Notes: a model not told the origin generated them from the sequence alone. Shown: positions 52,266 to 61,083, counted from the stretch's first letter. The stretch is 64,000 bases of DNA from DAOTTY01 sp964451095 (GCA_964451095.1 CAYVGI010000003.1:1-64000), one strand, 5' to 3'. Translations and numbers: made by a program.

Positions 52266-53684
52266 ATGAACTTTACCCGCGAAATTAACCGCTTGATGGC
52301 AGCAATGATGGCAGCGTTTACCGTTATGCTGCTCGTCGCCGCCTACTACGGCGTCGCTGGCAGCATCACCCTACTCCCCCGCGAGGACAACCCCCGCCTG
52401 GTCGAAGCGGAGCAGTCTATTTTGCGCGGTGGCATCTACGACCGTAACGGTGAACCGCTGGCGCAAACCACCGCTGGCGAGGGCGGCTTCGCAGAGCGCA
52501 GCTACATCAGCGAGGCAGCATACAGTGCGCTTGGTTACTACAGCTATCGCTACGGCACCAGCAATGCAGAAACAGCATTTGACGCGCAACTGAGCGGCGC
52601 AAACCTGCCCCCCACGCTTGACCAGCTTGTGTTGGGACGCCCACCACGCGGTGAGGACATCCAGCTTACGCTGGACATCGCCGTGCAAAGGCGTGTCTTC
52701 CGCGCCATGGAAGGCTACGACGGTGCCGCCGTCGTTATGACGGTGCCCAATGGGGAGCTGCTTGCGCTGGTGAGCCTGCCAACCTACGACCCCAACACCC
52801 TGGACGATGACTGGGACACACTCATTGAAGCGCCCGGCAACCCGTTCTTCAACCGAGTGCTGCAAGGCAGCTATCAACCGGGCACGATGATGCAGCTACC
52901 CGTACTGTTAGATGCGATCACACGCGGGCAATCGCTGAATGCCCAGTTCCCAAGCGGCGCATCCCCCGTGCAGCTTGACGACCTGACTTTAAGCTGTGTC
53001 GTCAGTCCCCCACAAATTCAGCTCACACTGGCAGAAGCTTATGTATACGGTTGCCCAGCGCCGTTTGCCCAGCTTGTGTCCGTTCTCCACGCAGAGCGCT
53101 TCCAGGCGGAGCTTGACGTGCTGCGCCTGCAAAACCCACCCACCCTTGCGGGCTTCCTGCCAGAGCAGGACAGCGGCGGAGACGGAACCGACACACCCAA
53201 CGTCCTCCTGACCACAGCAAACATGCGAGAGAACGTGCTCGGGCAGGGCATGTTTAATCTATCCCCGATGGCGGTTAACGCCATGGTCGCGGCGGTCGCA
53301 AACGGCGGCAACACCCCACAACCTCGCATCCTTGCCGGGACGAGACCCCAGGGCGCAACCGAGTGGATACCCAACCAACAGCGATTCGCCACCATCCCCT
53401 ACACCACACCCCAGGCAGCAACGGCAACCCGCGACCTGATGAGCCAGTCTGTGCGGGTGGGCAACGCTAGCCAGATCACATGGAGCGGGCAGTCTGTGCG
53501 CGGGCAGGGGGCAATTGCCTACAGCGGGGAAAGCACATTAGTGTGGTTTACGGGCTTTGCGCGTTACACCAGTGGGGAGGCAGCGGTCGTCACGGTGATA
53601 CTGGAGGATACGGCGGACGTTGCAGCAGCAGCAACCGTCGCCAGGGAAGCGCTAAACGCTGCCAACATCGCCCTCACCCGCTGA
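52266..53684 (+). CDS. Class B PBP homologue lacking all catalytic motifs
   Basis: The 472-residue protein has the PbpA layout: a membrane anchor (about 12-36), ILRGGIYDRNGEPLA (52-66), LTLDIAVQRRVFRAM (134-148) and a transpeptidase-like domain. The motif positions are altered. SxxK reads TMMQ (T207-Q210, context QPGTMMQ), SxN reads GCP (262-264), and KTG reads QGA (414-416). Flanking residues such as WFTGFAR are kept, and the frame is intact. It therefore looks like a maintained pseudo-transpeptidase that may activate or scaffold the adjacent SEDS polymerase. A long in-frame extension overlapping rodA is rejected. Its 3' end overlaps the convergent PHP gene by 33 bases. Confidence 0.85.
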   Translation: MNFTREINRLMAAMMAAFTVMLLVAAYYGVAGSITLLPREDNPRLVEAEQSILRGGIYDRNGEPLAQTTAGEGGFAERSYISEAAYSALGYYSYRYGTSNAETAFDAQLSGANLPPTLDQLVLGRPPRGEDIQLTLDIAVQRRVFRAMEGYDGAAVVMTVPNGELLALVSLPTYDPNTLDDDWDTLIEAPGNPFFNRVLQGSYQPGTMMQLPVLLDAITRGQSLNAQFPSGASPVQLDDLTLSCVVSPPQIQLTLAEAYVYGCPAPFAQLVSVLHAERFQAELDVLRLQNPPTLAGFLPEQDSGGDGTDTPNVLLTTANMRENVLGQGMFNLSPMAVNAMVAAVANGGNTPQPRILAGTRPQGATEWIPNQQRFATIPYTTPQAATATRDLMSQSVRVGNASQITWSGQSVRGQGAIAYSGESTLVWFTGFARYTSGEAAVVTVILEDTADVAAAATVAREALNAANIALTR

Positions 53685-54377
53685 GGGAGTGCGCTCCCCG
53701 CCGGGTTGGGTCGTCAGGTTCGCCTTGCGCGTCCACTTCGCAAACGTGCTGCCAAAGTGCACAAAAAAAGGGCTGAGCTTCATGTTCGTCTCGGCAGTTT
53801 GCAGTGCCACCCGGAACTCATCGGCATTGACGAAGGGCGTCATCTGCAACGTGGACTGACCGTATTCCATCAGCGTGTGAGCATCGCTGCCCACGGTGCC
53901 GCGCAGGTTGTTTTTCTTGGCATAATCCTGCGCAAGCTGGTTTTCCGTCAGCGACAGACAGCGTGCATTGAAGATCTCGATGGCGTCCACATGCTCGATA
54001 ATCTCGTCAAGGTCTTCCTGCCGCCACGCTCCCTTGCGGTATTTGTCAAACGGGTGGGACACGCTAATGACCGCTCCCTGGTCGCGCAAGCGCTTGATCG
54101 TCTCCATGGGTGTGAGCTTGGGCGGCACAGTTTCTGTGACGAAGTACGCCAGCAGCTCGCCCTTGGTGGTAAAAATCTCCTCACCGGGAATGACCAACTC
54201 CGGCGCTATCTGGTGGAAGACGAGCGCCCCCTCGGCAGTGTTATGGTCGGTAATCGCAATCTTGTCTACGCCACGCTGCTTACACACATGCATAATCTCC
54301 TCGAACCGCGTCAGGCAGTCCATTGAGTAGTACGTGTGGCTGTGGAGTTCTACATTCCAGCGTGTTTCGGACGCCAT
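53652..54377 (-). CDS. PHP-domain phosphoesterase
   Basis: The 241-residue protein has the PHP metal-site motifs: ELHSHTYYSMDC (HxH, near 10-21), AITDHNT, SHPFDKYR, and GSDAHT near residue 175. Such proteins are Mn/Zn-dependent phosphoesterases, here perhaps acting on a nucleotide or small phosphate ester. The tail (about 215-241) is Thr/Pro/Gly-rich and overlaps the PBP gene. GAGG precedes the ATG. It lies 31 bases downstream of the YbhN-like gene on the same strand. Confidence 0.85.
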   Translation of the reverse strand: MASETRWNVELHSHTYYSMDCLTRFEEIMHVCKQRGVDKIAITDHNTAEGALVFHQIAPELVIPGEEIFTTKGELLAYFVTETVPPKLTPMETIKRLRDQGAVISVSHPFDKYRKGAWRQEDLDEIIEHVDAIEIFNARCLSLTENQLAQDYAKKNNLRGTVGSDAHTLMEYGQSTLQMTPFVNADEFRVALQTAETNMKLSPFFVHFGSTFAKWTRKANLTTQPGGERTPSAGEGDVGSV

Positions 54378-54408
54378 CTCAAAACCTCATTTGTTTTATA
54401 GGATCGGC

Positions 54409-55464
54409 TCAAACAGCAGCAGGGTGTGTTTCCCCGCTTGGCTCACGTTCTGCCTCGGCAGCGGCAAGTTCTTCCGCAAAGTTCGGTACGAACAGGCGCT
54501 TCCGATAGATGAAACCCACAGCAATGCCCAAAAACACCCGGAACCACTTGTTAAAGAAGCCGTGCAGCAGCCCCGCCGCCAGCGCAAGCCCCGCCGCGAA
54601 GCCCAGCGTTTGCATCAGTATCCATTGGATGGAACCTTCCGTCACACCTGCACCATTGGGGGATCCGCTCAGTGCGCCCACTGCCGCCGAGACACCGGCG
54701 ATAATCGTGGATTGCAGCAGCAGCGGCACGGTGGGTTCCTGCCCAAAACCCACCAGAATGAGAAACATGGTAAGCGCACTGGCACCATACACCCCGAACC
54801 CCACACACACCATCGGCACCACGTGGCGTAGGTTGAACACTTCTCTGCTGCTCTCGTAGAAGTCTACCAGGGCGCTGTGGGCACGCCGTACATACGGGAT
54901 GTGCGGCAGCAGGTTCAAAAAAAAGTACGCCAGGGGGCGAATTTGCACCACGACTAGCCCCGTCGCCAGCAGTCCGGCGGAAATCAGGATGGAATTACGC
55001 TGCCAGCCTTGCAAGTTGGTGGCATCCCCGCCCAGCAGGACTGCCACCGCCAGCATCAACAGCACCGCAATGCCGTCTACCACGCGCTCCGCCAGCACAA
55101 CCGGGGCACTGCGGGCAACATCCACGCCCGTTTTTGCCTTCAGCACCACCGATTTGAGCAGTTCCCCCGCCTTACCGGGGCTAACCGCCATCGTGAAGCC
55201 CGCCACCTGCAAAATCATGCTGTCGGCAACTGAGATTTTATCCCGCGCACCGATCACACCCAGGTAGTAGTGCCATTCTACCCAACGGAAAAGCGCTGCC
55301 AACAGTTGCAGCCCCACCAGCGGCAGCAGCATCCCCGCCGGGAACGCACGCAGGTGGCGCACCGTTTCGCCGCCCGTGCGTGCCTCCGCCACAAACAGGT
55401 ATACCGCATAAATGACGATGGCAATCGCAAACCCGGCAAGCAGGCGGTTACGGTACTTTTGCAT
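54409..55464 (-). CDS. YbhN/UPF0104 (LPG synthase TM-like) membrane protein
   Basis: The 351-residue protein has about eight membrane segments. It matches the lysylphosphatidylglycerol-synthase transmembrane family: ADSMILQVAGFTMAVSPGKAGELLKS, PVVLAERVVDG, and SGSPNGAGVTEGS. The family includes flippases and proteins of unknown transport function. ATG at 55464 is chosen because it lies 30 bases after the predicted promoter; the longer in-frame start at 55575 precedes that promoter. Confidence 0.85.
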   Translation of the reverse strand: MQKYRNRLLAGFAIAIVIYAVYLFVAEARTGGETVRHLRAFPAGMLLPLVGLQLLAALFRWVEWHYYLGVIGARDKISVADSMILQVAGFTMAVSPGKAGELLKSVVLKAKTGVDVARSAPVVLAERVVDGIAVLLMLAVAVLLGGDATNLQGWQRNSILISAGLLATGLVVVQIRPLAYFFLNLLPHIPYVRRAHSALVDFYESSREVFNLRHVVPMVCVGFGVYGASALTMFLILVGFGQEPTVPLLLQSTIIAGVSAAVGALSGSPNGAGVTEGSIQWILMQTLGFAAGLALAAGLLHGFFNKWFRVFLGIAVGFIYRKRLFVPNFAEELAAAEAEREPSGETHPAAV

Positions 55465-55500
55465 GGACAGCCTACGGTTCTCAGCACATAATCGGCGGGC

Positions 55501-55529
55501 ATTGTAACAGTTATGCGCAGGCGTTTGAA
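55501..55529 (-). promoter_or_regulatory. Predicted promoter of the YbhN-like/PHP operon
   Basis: On the minus strand TTCAAA (55529-55524) and TACAAT (55506-55501) are 17 bases apart, with the start codon about 37 bases downstream. Confidence 0.55.
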
Positions 55530-55534
55530 CGGCG

Positions 55535-55580
55535 TAGGGCAACCGCCCCTGGATTTTAGCGCCAGCGTAGCGCACCCTAC
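55535..55580. repeat. Palindromic REP-like element
   Basis: Terminal inverted repeats GTAGGG (55535-55540) and CCCTAC (55575-55580) flank a sequence of nested palindromes, including AGCGCCAGCGTAGCGC. The minus strand reads GTAGGGTGCGCTACGCTGGC, a style seen in dispersed palindromic repeats of many bacteria. Only one copy is visible here. Confidence 0.4.
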
Positions 55581-55643
55581 AGCGCGACGTTCACCGACCG
55601 CATACACTGGAGCAATCGGTTTGTTTGCAAAGAGAACACCATC

Positions 55644-57164
55644 ATGAGCGAACGACAACCCATCTACTACTCGAATGAACTCGCGCCGCCACCGCGTTTC
55701 CTCAAGTGGCTCGTTTACCTGATGATCGCCAGTGTCATCCTGGCAATTGTTGCGCTGCCTATCGGGGTATATGCCTTTCGGCAGTGGGTGCCGCCGCGCT
55801 ATCAGGTCACCTACTCGGAGCGCTTCCCGGTGCTCAAGCTGATGCTACCCGCCGCCCCAGCGAGTGACACCGTGCTGCCCACACCCCAACTCGAAGTGAC
55901 CCAGAGCGTGCCATTAGATGCGCTGCTCGGCGCACCTGCGGCAGGTGCCGCCGCCACCGAGGAAGCACCCGACGAGGCAGCAGAAACTGCCGCCGTCACC
56001 GAGGAGGCGACCACCGAGGGTGAGGTAATGGCAGAAGACGCCGTTGTCATGCTGCCGACAGAAACGCCGCTTGGCGCCACAGCAACCCTTACACCCATGC
56101 CGCCGACTGCGGCACCCACACAGGAGCCCACACAACCCCCCGCGCCCACATCCGCAGATGCTGTTGCCGCCGCCTCACTGGACGAGGAAGCAGTCGCGCT
56201 TGCGGCATCTGGCGTGGCACGCCCGCCAAGCAACCACCGCAACTTCGGCTTCCAGTACGTTACGCAAAGCTGGAACAACTGCGGACCGGCAAACGTAACT
56301 GTCGCACTCAGCTTTTACGGCTGGCAGGAAGACCAAACGTACGCGGCGAGCTACCTGCGCGGTGGACGCGAGGACAAAAACGTCAGCCCGAACGAAATCG
56401 TTGAGTTCGTCAACGAGCAGTCGCAAATCCGAGCAATGTACCGCATCGGCGGGGACATGGACACGCTCAAGCATCTGGTAGCGGGGGGCTTCCCTGTGAT
56501 GGTGGAGCTTGGCTACGCGCCAGAAGGCAACGACTGGCTGGGGCACTACCAAACTGTGGTCGGCTACGATGACAGTGTGCAATCGTTCTACGTCATCGAC
56601 ACGTACATCCCCAGCGACCAGGGGCTGCCAGAGAAATACCGCGACTTCGACCGCAACTGGCAGCAGTTCGCCCGCACGTTTATCGTGTTCTACCGCCCGG
56701 AAGAGGAAAGCACCGTCATGAACATCCTCGGTGACCTCTCAACGGCGGAGGGCGGCTACGAGGTCGCGCTGGAGACAGGTCAGCGTGAGGCACGCGAAAA
56801 CCCGGACAACCCCTACCCGTGGTTCAACATCGGCAAGGCGCAAACATACCTGGGCAACTACGACGCTGCCGCCACCGCGTTCGACCAAGCACGACTGAAG
56901 GGACTGCCCTGGCGCATGTTGTGGTACCAGTTCGAGCCGTTCCAGGCATACTACGAAACCGGGCGCTACAGCGATGTGCTCGCGCTGGTGGAAAGCAACG
57001 AAACCACACTCGGCGGCGGCTACGTCGAGGAAACCTACTACTGGGAGGGGCGCGTGTATGAGGCACAGGGGCAAAGCGCTAATGCTGCATCGTCGTTCCG
57101 TCGCGCCATCCAGCAGAACGGGCGCTTCCAGGCGGCAAAAGACGGACTAGCACGGGTGTCTTAA
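55644..57164 (+). CDS. Membrane-anchored C39-family peptidase with TPR region
   Basis: The 506-residue protein has an N-terminal anchor (about 22-44) and an Ala/Glu- then Thr/Pro-rich stalk (about 70-185). An exported papain-like peptidase C39 domain follows, with catalytic Cys in NNCGPAN (C213), His in LGHYQTVVGYDD (H301) and a likely Asp (D319). The C-terminal third (about 370-506) contains TPR-type repeats (PWFNIGKAQTYLGNYDAAATAF, then EGRVYEAQGQSANAASSFRRA). C39 enzymes often process double-Gly leaders, but without a transporter fusion the substrate is open. Confidence 0.85.
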   Translation: MSERQPIYYSNELAPPPRFLKWLVYLMIASVILAIVALPIGVYAFRQWVPPRYQVTYSERFPVLKLMLPAAPASDTVLPTPQLEVTQSVPLDALLGAPAAGAAATEEAPDEAAETAAVTEEATTEGEVMAEDAVVMLPTETPLGATATLTPMPPTAAPTQEPTQPPAPTSADAVAAASLDEEAVALAASGVARPPSNHRNFGFQYVTQSWNNCGPANVTVALSFYGWQEDQTYAASYLRGGREDKNVSPNEIVEFVNEQSQIRAMYRIGGDMDTLKHLVAGGFPVMVELGYAPEGNDWLGHYQTVVGYDDSVQSFYVIDTYIPSDQGLPEKYRDFDRNWQQFARTFIVFYRPEEESTVMNILGDLSTAEGGYEVALETGQREARENPDNPYPWFNIGKAQTYLGNYDAAATAFDQARLKGLPWRMLWYQFEPFQAYYETGRYSDVLALVESNETTLGGGYVEETYYWEGRVYEAQGQSANAASSFRRAIQQNGRFQAAKDGLARVS

Positions 57165-57167
57165 GCG

Positions 57168-58868
57168 ATGACAGTGCCGGTAGCAGACGTACAGGCGGCG
57201 GTGGAAGACCGCCCGCTGTATAACAACGCGGCAAGTGAAGGGCGCGAGAAGGCAAAGGGGCGCATTGCCCGCTCCACGCTGATTGTGGTGGGGGCATTTG
57301 CCACCGCCAAAGTCATCAGCCTGATTCAAACGTTCATCATTGCGAACACGTTTGGTATCAGTGCGCAGTACGACGCATTTGTGAGCGCAAACCGCGCCCC
57401 CGAACTGATCGTCACGCTGATTGCGGGGGGTGCGCTGGGCTACGCCTTCATCCCCATTTTCAGCGGGTTGCTGGCGAAAGGCGAGCACGACAATGCCTGG
57501 GATGTCGCCAGCCAGGTGGTGAACTCCATCTTTGTGTTTTCGTTTGTGGTGAGTGTGGTGGCGTTCATATTCGCGCCATTCCTCATCACCACCGTGTACA
57601 TGCCCACCTCCGCGCCAGAAACACAACTCATGGCGATCAACATGCTGCGCATCCTGCTCATTAGCACGTTGATCTTTACCATTAGCGGCATCTCTGCGGA
57701 CATCTTGCAGAGCCACCATCACTTCCTGTCGCCCGCGCTGGCACCCATCATGTTTGATGTCGGCATTCTCATCGGCGTGCTGTTCCTCATCGGTCCGCTG
57801 GGCATCTACGGGATTGCATGGGGTGCCGTGCTGGGCGCGGTGCTGCACCTGACCGTGCAAATCCCGGCGTTGGTGTACTACCGTGCGCGCTGGCGTCCCA
57901 CGCTCGGCTACACCAGCCCGGTGTTCTGGCGCGTGGTACGGCTAATGCTGCCGCGCATCGCGGGGTTAGGCGTGTTCTACTTCAACTTTGCATTGATGAA
58001 CAACCTCGCGGATCGCCTGGGACCGGGCGCAATTAGCGCCTTTAGCTGGGGCTGGCAGCTCACACAAATCCCGCAGACGCTGTTGGGCACAGCACTGGGT
58101 GTGGTCATCTTCCCCACGTTAGCGGCGCTGAGCGAGAGCGGCGACCACGAGAGCAAACGCAACGCCATGACTGGCGCTATGAAGTTCATCCTCATCACCA
58201 CCATTCCGGCGGCAGTGGGGCTGGTGCTTGTCGGTCGTCCGCTCATCAGCGTCCTGGAAGGCGGCGCGTTTGACGCAACTGCAACCGATTTTGTGTACAG
58301 TGCGCTGCAATTCTTTGCGCTCAACATCATCGTCATGTCCATCCTGGAGATTGCCGCCCGCAGCTTCTACGCAGACCAGGACACAATCACACCGCTGTGG
58401 GCAGCGCTGGTGGGCGCGGCGGTAAACACTGTGCTGGCGCTCACGCTGAGTGGTGTGTGGGTCGGGCAGGGCACCATGTTCGACCTAGGTGTGGGCGGTT
58501 TGGCGCTGGCACTGAGCCTGGGCGTTGCGTTTGAGATCAGCGTGCTTATTTTTATCCTGCGCGGGCGCTGGGGCTGGTCTGTGCGGGAGGCGCTGGGGAG
58601 CACGGTTGCGAAGACGCTGCTAGCAAGCGCGGCAATGGGGCTGGTCGTCATCATGGTTGGCTACGCCTGGGACGCAGCGGGGTTGGTTGGGCGCGGACGC
58701 CTGCTCACGCTGGTACAGGTAGGCATTATGGCGCTTGCGGGGGCGGGCACATTCGGCGGTGTGGCAATGCTGCTGGGGATGACGGAAATCTGGGACATGA
58801 TCATGGTGCTGCTGCGCCGCAAGCGAGCAGAAACCGCAATCGAGGAGGCAGCAGCACATGGCGATTGA
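57168..58868 (+). CDS. murJ: Lipid II flippase MurJ
   Basis: MurJ moves lipid II across the cytoplasmic membrane for peptidoglycan synthesis. The 566-residue MOP-superfamily protein has about 14 membrane segments. ANTFGISAQYDAFVSANRAPEL near the start and LADRLGPGAISAFSWGWQL later are typical, as is the RSFYADQDTITPLW segment. It starts three bases after the C39 gene and overlaps the next gene. FhaA-type proteins bind phosphorylated MurJ tails in mycobacteria; this MurJ ends in a short charged tail (RRKRAETAIEEAAAHGD) with one Thr. Confidence 0.93.
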   Translation: MTVPVADVQAAVEDRPLYNNAASEGREKAKGRIARSTLIVVGAFATAKVISLIQTFIIANTFGISAQYDAFVSANRAPELIVTLIAGGALGYAFIPIFSGLLAKGEHDNAWDVASQVVNSIFVFSFVVSVVAFIFAPFLITTVYMPTSAPETQLMAINMLRILLISTLIFTISGISADILQSHHHFLSPALAPIMFDVGILIGVLFLIGPLGIYGIAWGAVLGAVLHLTVQIPALVYYRARWRPTLGYTSPVFWRVVRLMLPRIAGLGVFYFNFALMNNLADRLGPGAISAFSWGWQLTQIPQTLLGTALGVVIFPTLAALSESGDHESKRNAMTGAMKFILITTIPAAVGLVLVGRPLISVLEGGAFDATATDFVYSALQFFALNIIVMSILEIAARSFYADQDTITPLWAALVGAAVNTVLALTLSGVWVGQGTMFDLGVGGLALALSLGVAFEISVLIFILRGRWGWSVREALGSTVAKTLLASAAMGLVVIMVGYAWDAAGLVGRGRLLTLVQVGIMALAGAGTFGGVAMLLGMTEIWDMIMVLLRRKRAETAIEEAAAHGD

Positions 58869-59505
58869 GATCAAGCAGAAAACGCTGAGCATCGTGCAAA
58901 CCAACGCCTACCTCGTTGGCGATACCGACACCAACGAAGCAATCCTTATCGACCCGGTGGACGACGCCCAAGCACTGGCAGAGATGGCAGTGGCGACAGG
59001 TTGGCAGATCAAGCTAATCCTCGCCACGCACGCCCACTTTGACCATGTGCTGGCGAGCAAAGCACTGAAGGAACTCACAGGCGCACCGTTCCACATCCAT
59101 GAGGAGGCAGCGCCCCACCTGCATAACCTGCCGCAGACCGGGTTGCGATTCGCCGGGCAGTTGTTCCCGCAGGCAGCAGAACCGGACAAACTGCTCGCCG
59201 ACGAAGAAGTGGTTGAACTCGGTGCGATTAAGCTGCGCTCACTGTACACCCCCGGTCATGCACCGGGGCACCTGAGCTTTCACATGGCGAGCGAGAACGT
59301 TGTCTTCTGCGGGGATGCCCTGTTTGCGGGCAGCATCGGGCGCACAGACCTGGAGGGGGGCAGCCTACCCGTGCTGATGAACAGCATCAACACAAGGCTG
59401 CTCACGCTGCCAGATGACACCCGCGCCCTGTGCGGGCACGGCATGGCAACCACCATCGGGCGAGAACGTGCTACCAATCCATTTATCTTGCAGTACCGGG
59501 GCTAG
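58858..59505 (+). CDS. Metallo-beta-lactamase-fold hydrolase (glyoxalase II-like)
   Basis: The 215-residue protein has the MBL zinc motif THAHFDH (H58, H60, D62, H63), GHAPGHLSFH, the bridging Asp in FCGDALFAGSIGRTDL and a late GHG. The small size and motif spacing match hydroxyacylglutathione-hydrolase-like thioesterases. The substrate is unknown. The ATG lies inside the end of murJ, so it is translationally coupled. Confidence 0.9.
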   Translation: MAIEIKQKTLSIVQTNAYLVGDTDTNEAILIDPVDDAQALAEMAVATGWQIKLILATHAHFDHVLASKALKELTGAPFHIHEEAAPHLHNLPQTGLRFAGQLFPQAAEPDKLLADEEVVELGAIKLRSLYTPGHAPGHLSFHMASENVVFCGDALFAGSIGRTDLEGGSLPVLMNSINTRLLTLPDDTRALCGHGMATTIGRERATNPFILQYRG

Positions 59506-59508
59506 CCC

Positions 59509-60423
59509 GTGCACATCCTGCTGATTTTTGTGGACGGGATTGGGCTGGGCGCACACGCCCCCACACTTAACCCGTTCAGCGTCGCCGACATGCCCACGCT
59601 CACCGCGCTAACGAACGGCAAGCGCTGGGTGCAGGGCATTGGGCGGCAAGAGAGCGAACGGGCGCTGTTTATCCCCACAGACCCACGCATGGGCACCCCC
59701 GGCAGACCACAAAGCGGCACCGGGCATGCCACCATCATCACTGGCAAGAATGTTCCGGCGCTCATCGGCAAGCACTACGGTCCCAAGCCGGACGCCGCCA
59801 CCCGCGAGATCGTCGCGTCTAGGACCTTCTTCAGTGAGGTCACAGGGGCGGGCAAACGCGCCACCCTGCTAACGGCGTACCCGCCGTTTGTGCTGCACGA
59901 CATCGCCCGTGGCAAGAGCCTGCCCACATCATTCCAGCAGGCGGCGATGGACGCGGGACAAGCGCTGTTCACCGTCGATGACCTGCGCGAAGGGCGGGCG
60001 CTTAGCGCGGACTGGACGGGTGAGGGCTGGCAGCACGACCTGAACATCAACCGCGTGCCCGTGCTCACCCCGGCGGAAAGCGGCAAGCGCATGGTGGAAC
60101 TCGCCCGCGAAGCAGACTTTGCAATGGTGTCGCATGTGTTTACAGATTACGTTGGGCACCGTGGTACCGTTGGCGATGGTGTGCGCCTGCTAGAACGACT
60201 GGACAGCGTAATGGCGGGGGCGCTGCAAGAGTGGAATGACAACGAAGGCGTGATGGTACTCCTCAGCGACCACGGCAATATGGAAGACGTGAACATCCGC
60301 CAGCACACCGAAAACGACGTACCGTGCTTGATTATCGGGCACAAAGACTACCGTGACACATTCGCGGAGGGGTTTTCTACACTGGCGGATGTGGTGCCCG
60401 CCATGCGCCGCCTGCTCCTGTAG
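59509..60423 (+). CDS. Small phosphoglycerate-mutase-like metalloenzyme
   Basis: The 304-residue protein belongs to the alkaline phosphatase/iPGM superfamily. It shows the first metal Asp in FVDGIGLG (D9), the SGTGHATIITG segment, FTDYVGHRG and LSDHGNMED. It is much shorter than independent phosphoglycerate mutase (about 500 residues), since it lacks the inserted transferase domain, so glycolytic activity is doubtful. It may be a phosphatase or phosphopentomutase-like enzyme. The start is GTG three bases after the MBL stop. Confidence 0.75.
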   Translation: MHILLIFVDGIGLGAHAPTLNPFSVADMPTLTALTNGKRWVQGIGRQESERALFIPTDPRMGTPGRPQSGTGHATIITGKNVPALIGKHYGPKPDAATREIVASRTFFSEVTGAGKRATLLTAYPPFVLHDIARGKSLPTSFQQAAMDAGQALFTVDDLREGRALSADWTGEGWQHDLNINRVPVLTPAESGKRMVELAREADFAMVSHVFTDYVGHRGTVGDGVRLLERLDSVMAGALQEWNDNEGVMVLLSDHGNMEDVNIRQHTENDVPCLIIGHKDYRDTFAEGFSTLADVVPAMRRLLL

Positions 60424-60507
60424 CGACCGCCCTCTCATGCTTGCCTTATGCGCCTGAACTATACTTCCCGCATTACATAAAGCAGGGCAGCAAACAAGGA
60501 CAGCACC

Positions 60508-61017
60508 ATGAGCGTGACCCCCGACGACGTAAAAGCAGCGATGCGCCTGTGGGCAAGCGGCGTGACCATCGTGGCGACTGCCAACGACAGCGAACGCGCG
60601 GGCACCACCGCTAGTTCGTTTACCTCCGTTTCCCTGGAGCCACCGCTAATCTTAGTGTGCCTATACCACGGCGTGGCAGTCACCCAGCAGCTAGAGCGCA
60701 ATGGTCACTTTGCTGTGTCCGTACTGGGCGAGCACGACACAGATTTATCCGCGCAGATGGCGGGCTACAAAGATGTACCGCCCGGCGAAGATCGCTTTTA
60801 CGGGTACGATTGGACAAGCCACACGACCGGGTCGCCTGTGTTCGCGGGTTCCAACGCCTGGTTCGACTGTACCCTGCACGCCGTGCATGACGGCGGCACC
60901 CACAAGATCGTTGTGGGGCAGGTGGTGGCAGTGGGGCGCAAACCCGCAGACGCGGTGCCCCTGCTCTACTTCAACCGGGGCTACCCGCAGCTTGCCACCC
61001 GCACCGAAAACGCCTAG
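60508..61017 (+). CDS. Flavin reductase-like FMN-binding protein
   Basis: The 169-residue split-barrel protein matches flavin reductases that supply reduced flavin to monooxygenases. MRLWASGVTIVAT, GTTASSFTSVSLEPPLILVC (the flavin-binding segment, about 32-51), and the C-terminal LLYFNRGYPQL are typical. No partner monooxygenase is near. The upstream 84-base gap holds a TATACT box (60460-60465) without a good -35. Confidence 0.88.
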   Translation: MSVTPDDVKAAMRLWASGVTIVATANDSERAGTTASSFTSVSLEPPLILVCLYHGVAVTQQLERNGHFAVSVLGEHDTDLSAQMAGYKDVPPGEDRFYGYDWTSHTTGSPVFAGSNAWFDCTLHAVHDGGTHKIVVGQVVAVGRKPADAVPLLYFNRGYPQLATRTENA

Positions 61018-61054
61018 CCAACCACCCGATCTACCTGCGCTTTAACGCATTACC

Positions 61055-61083
61055 TTGACGCCCTTCATAAGATTACCTAGAAT
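61055..61083 (+). promoter_or_regulatory. Predicted promoter of ffh
   Basis: TTGACG (61055-61060) and TAGAAT (61078-61083) have an ideal 17-base spacer, 45 bases before the ffh ATG. Confidence 0.75.

Noticed and set aside
59509..60423. Independent phosphoglycerate mutase (gpmI)
   Set aside because: It has the superfamily metal motifs but only about 300 residues, lacking the transferase domain needed for that enzyme.
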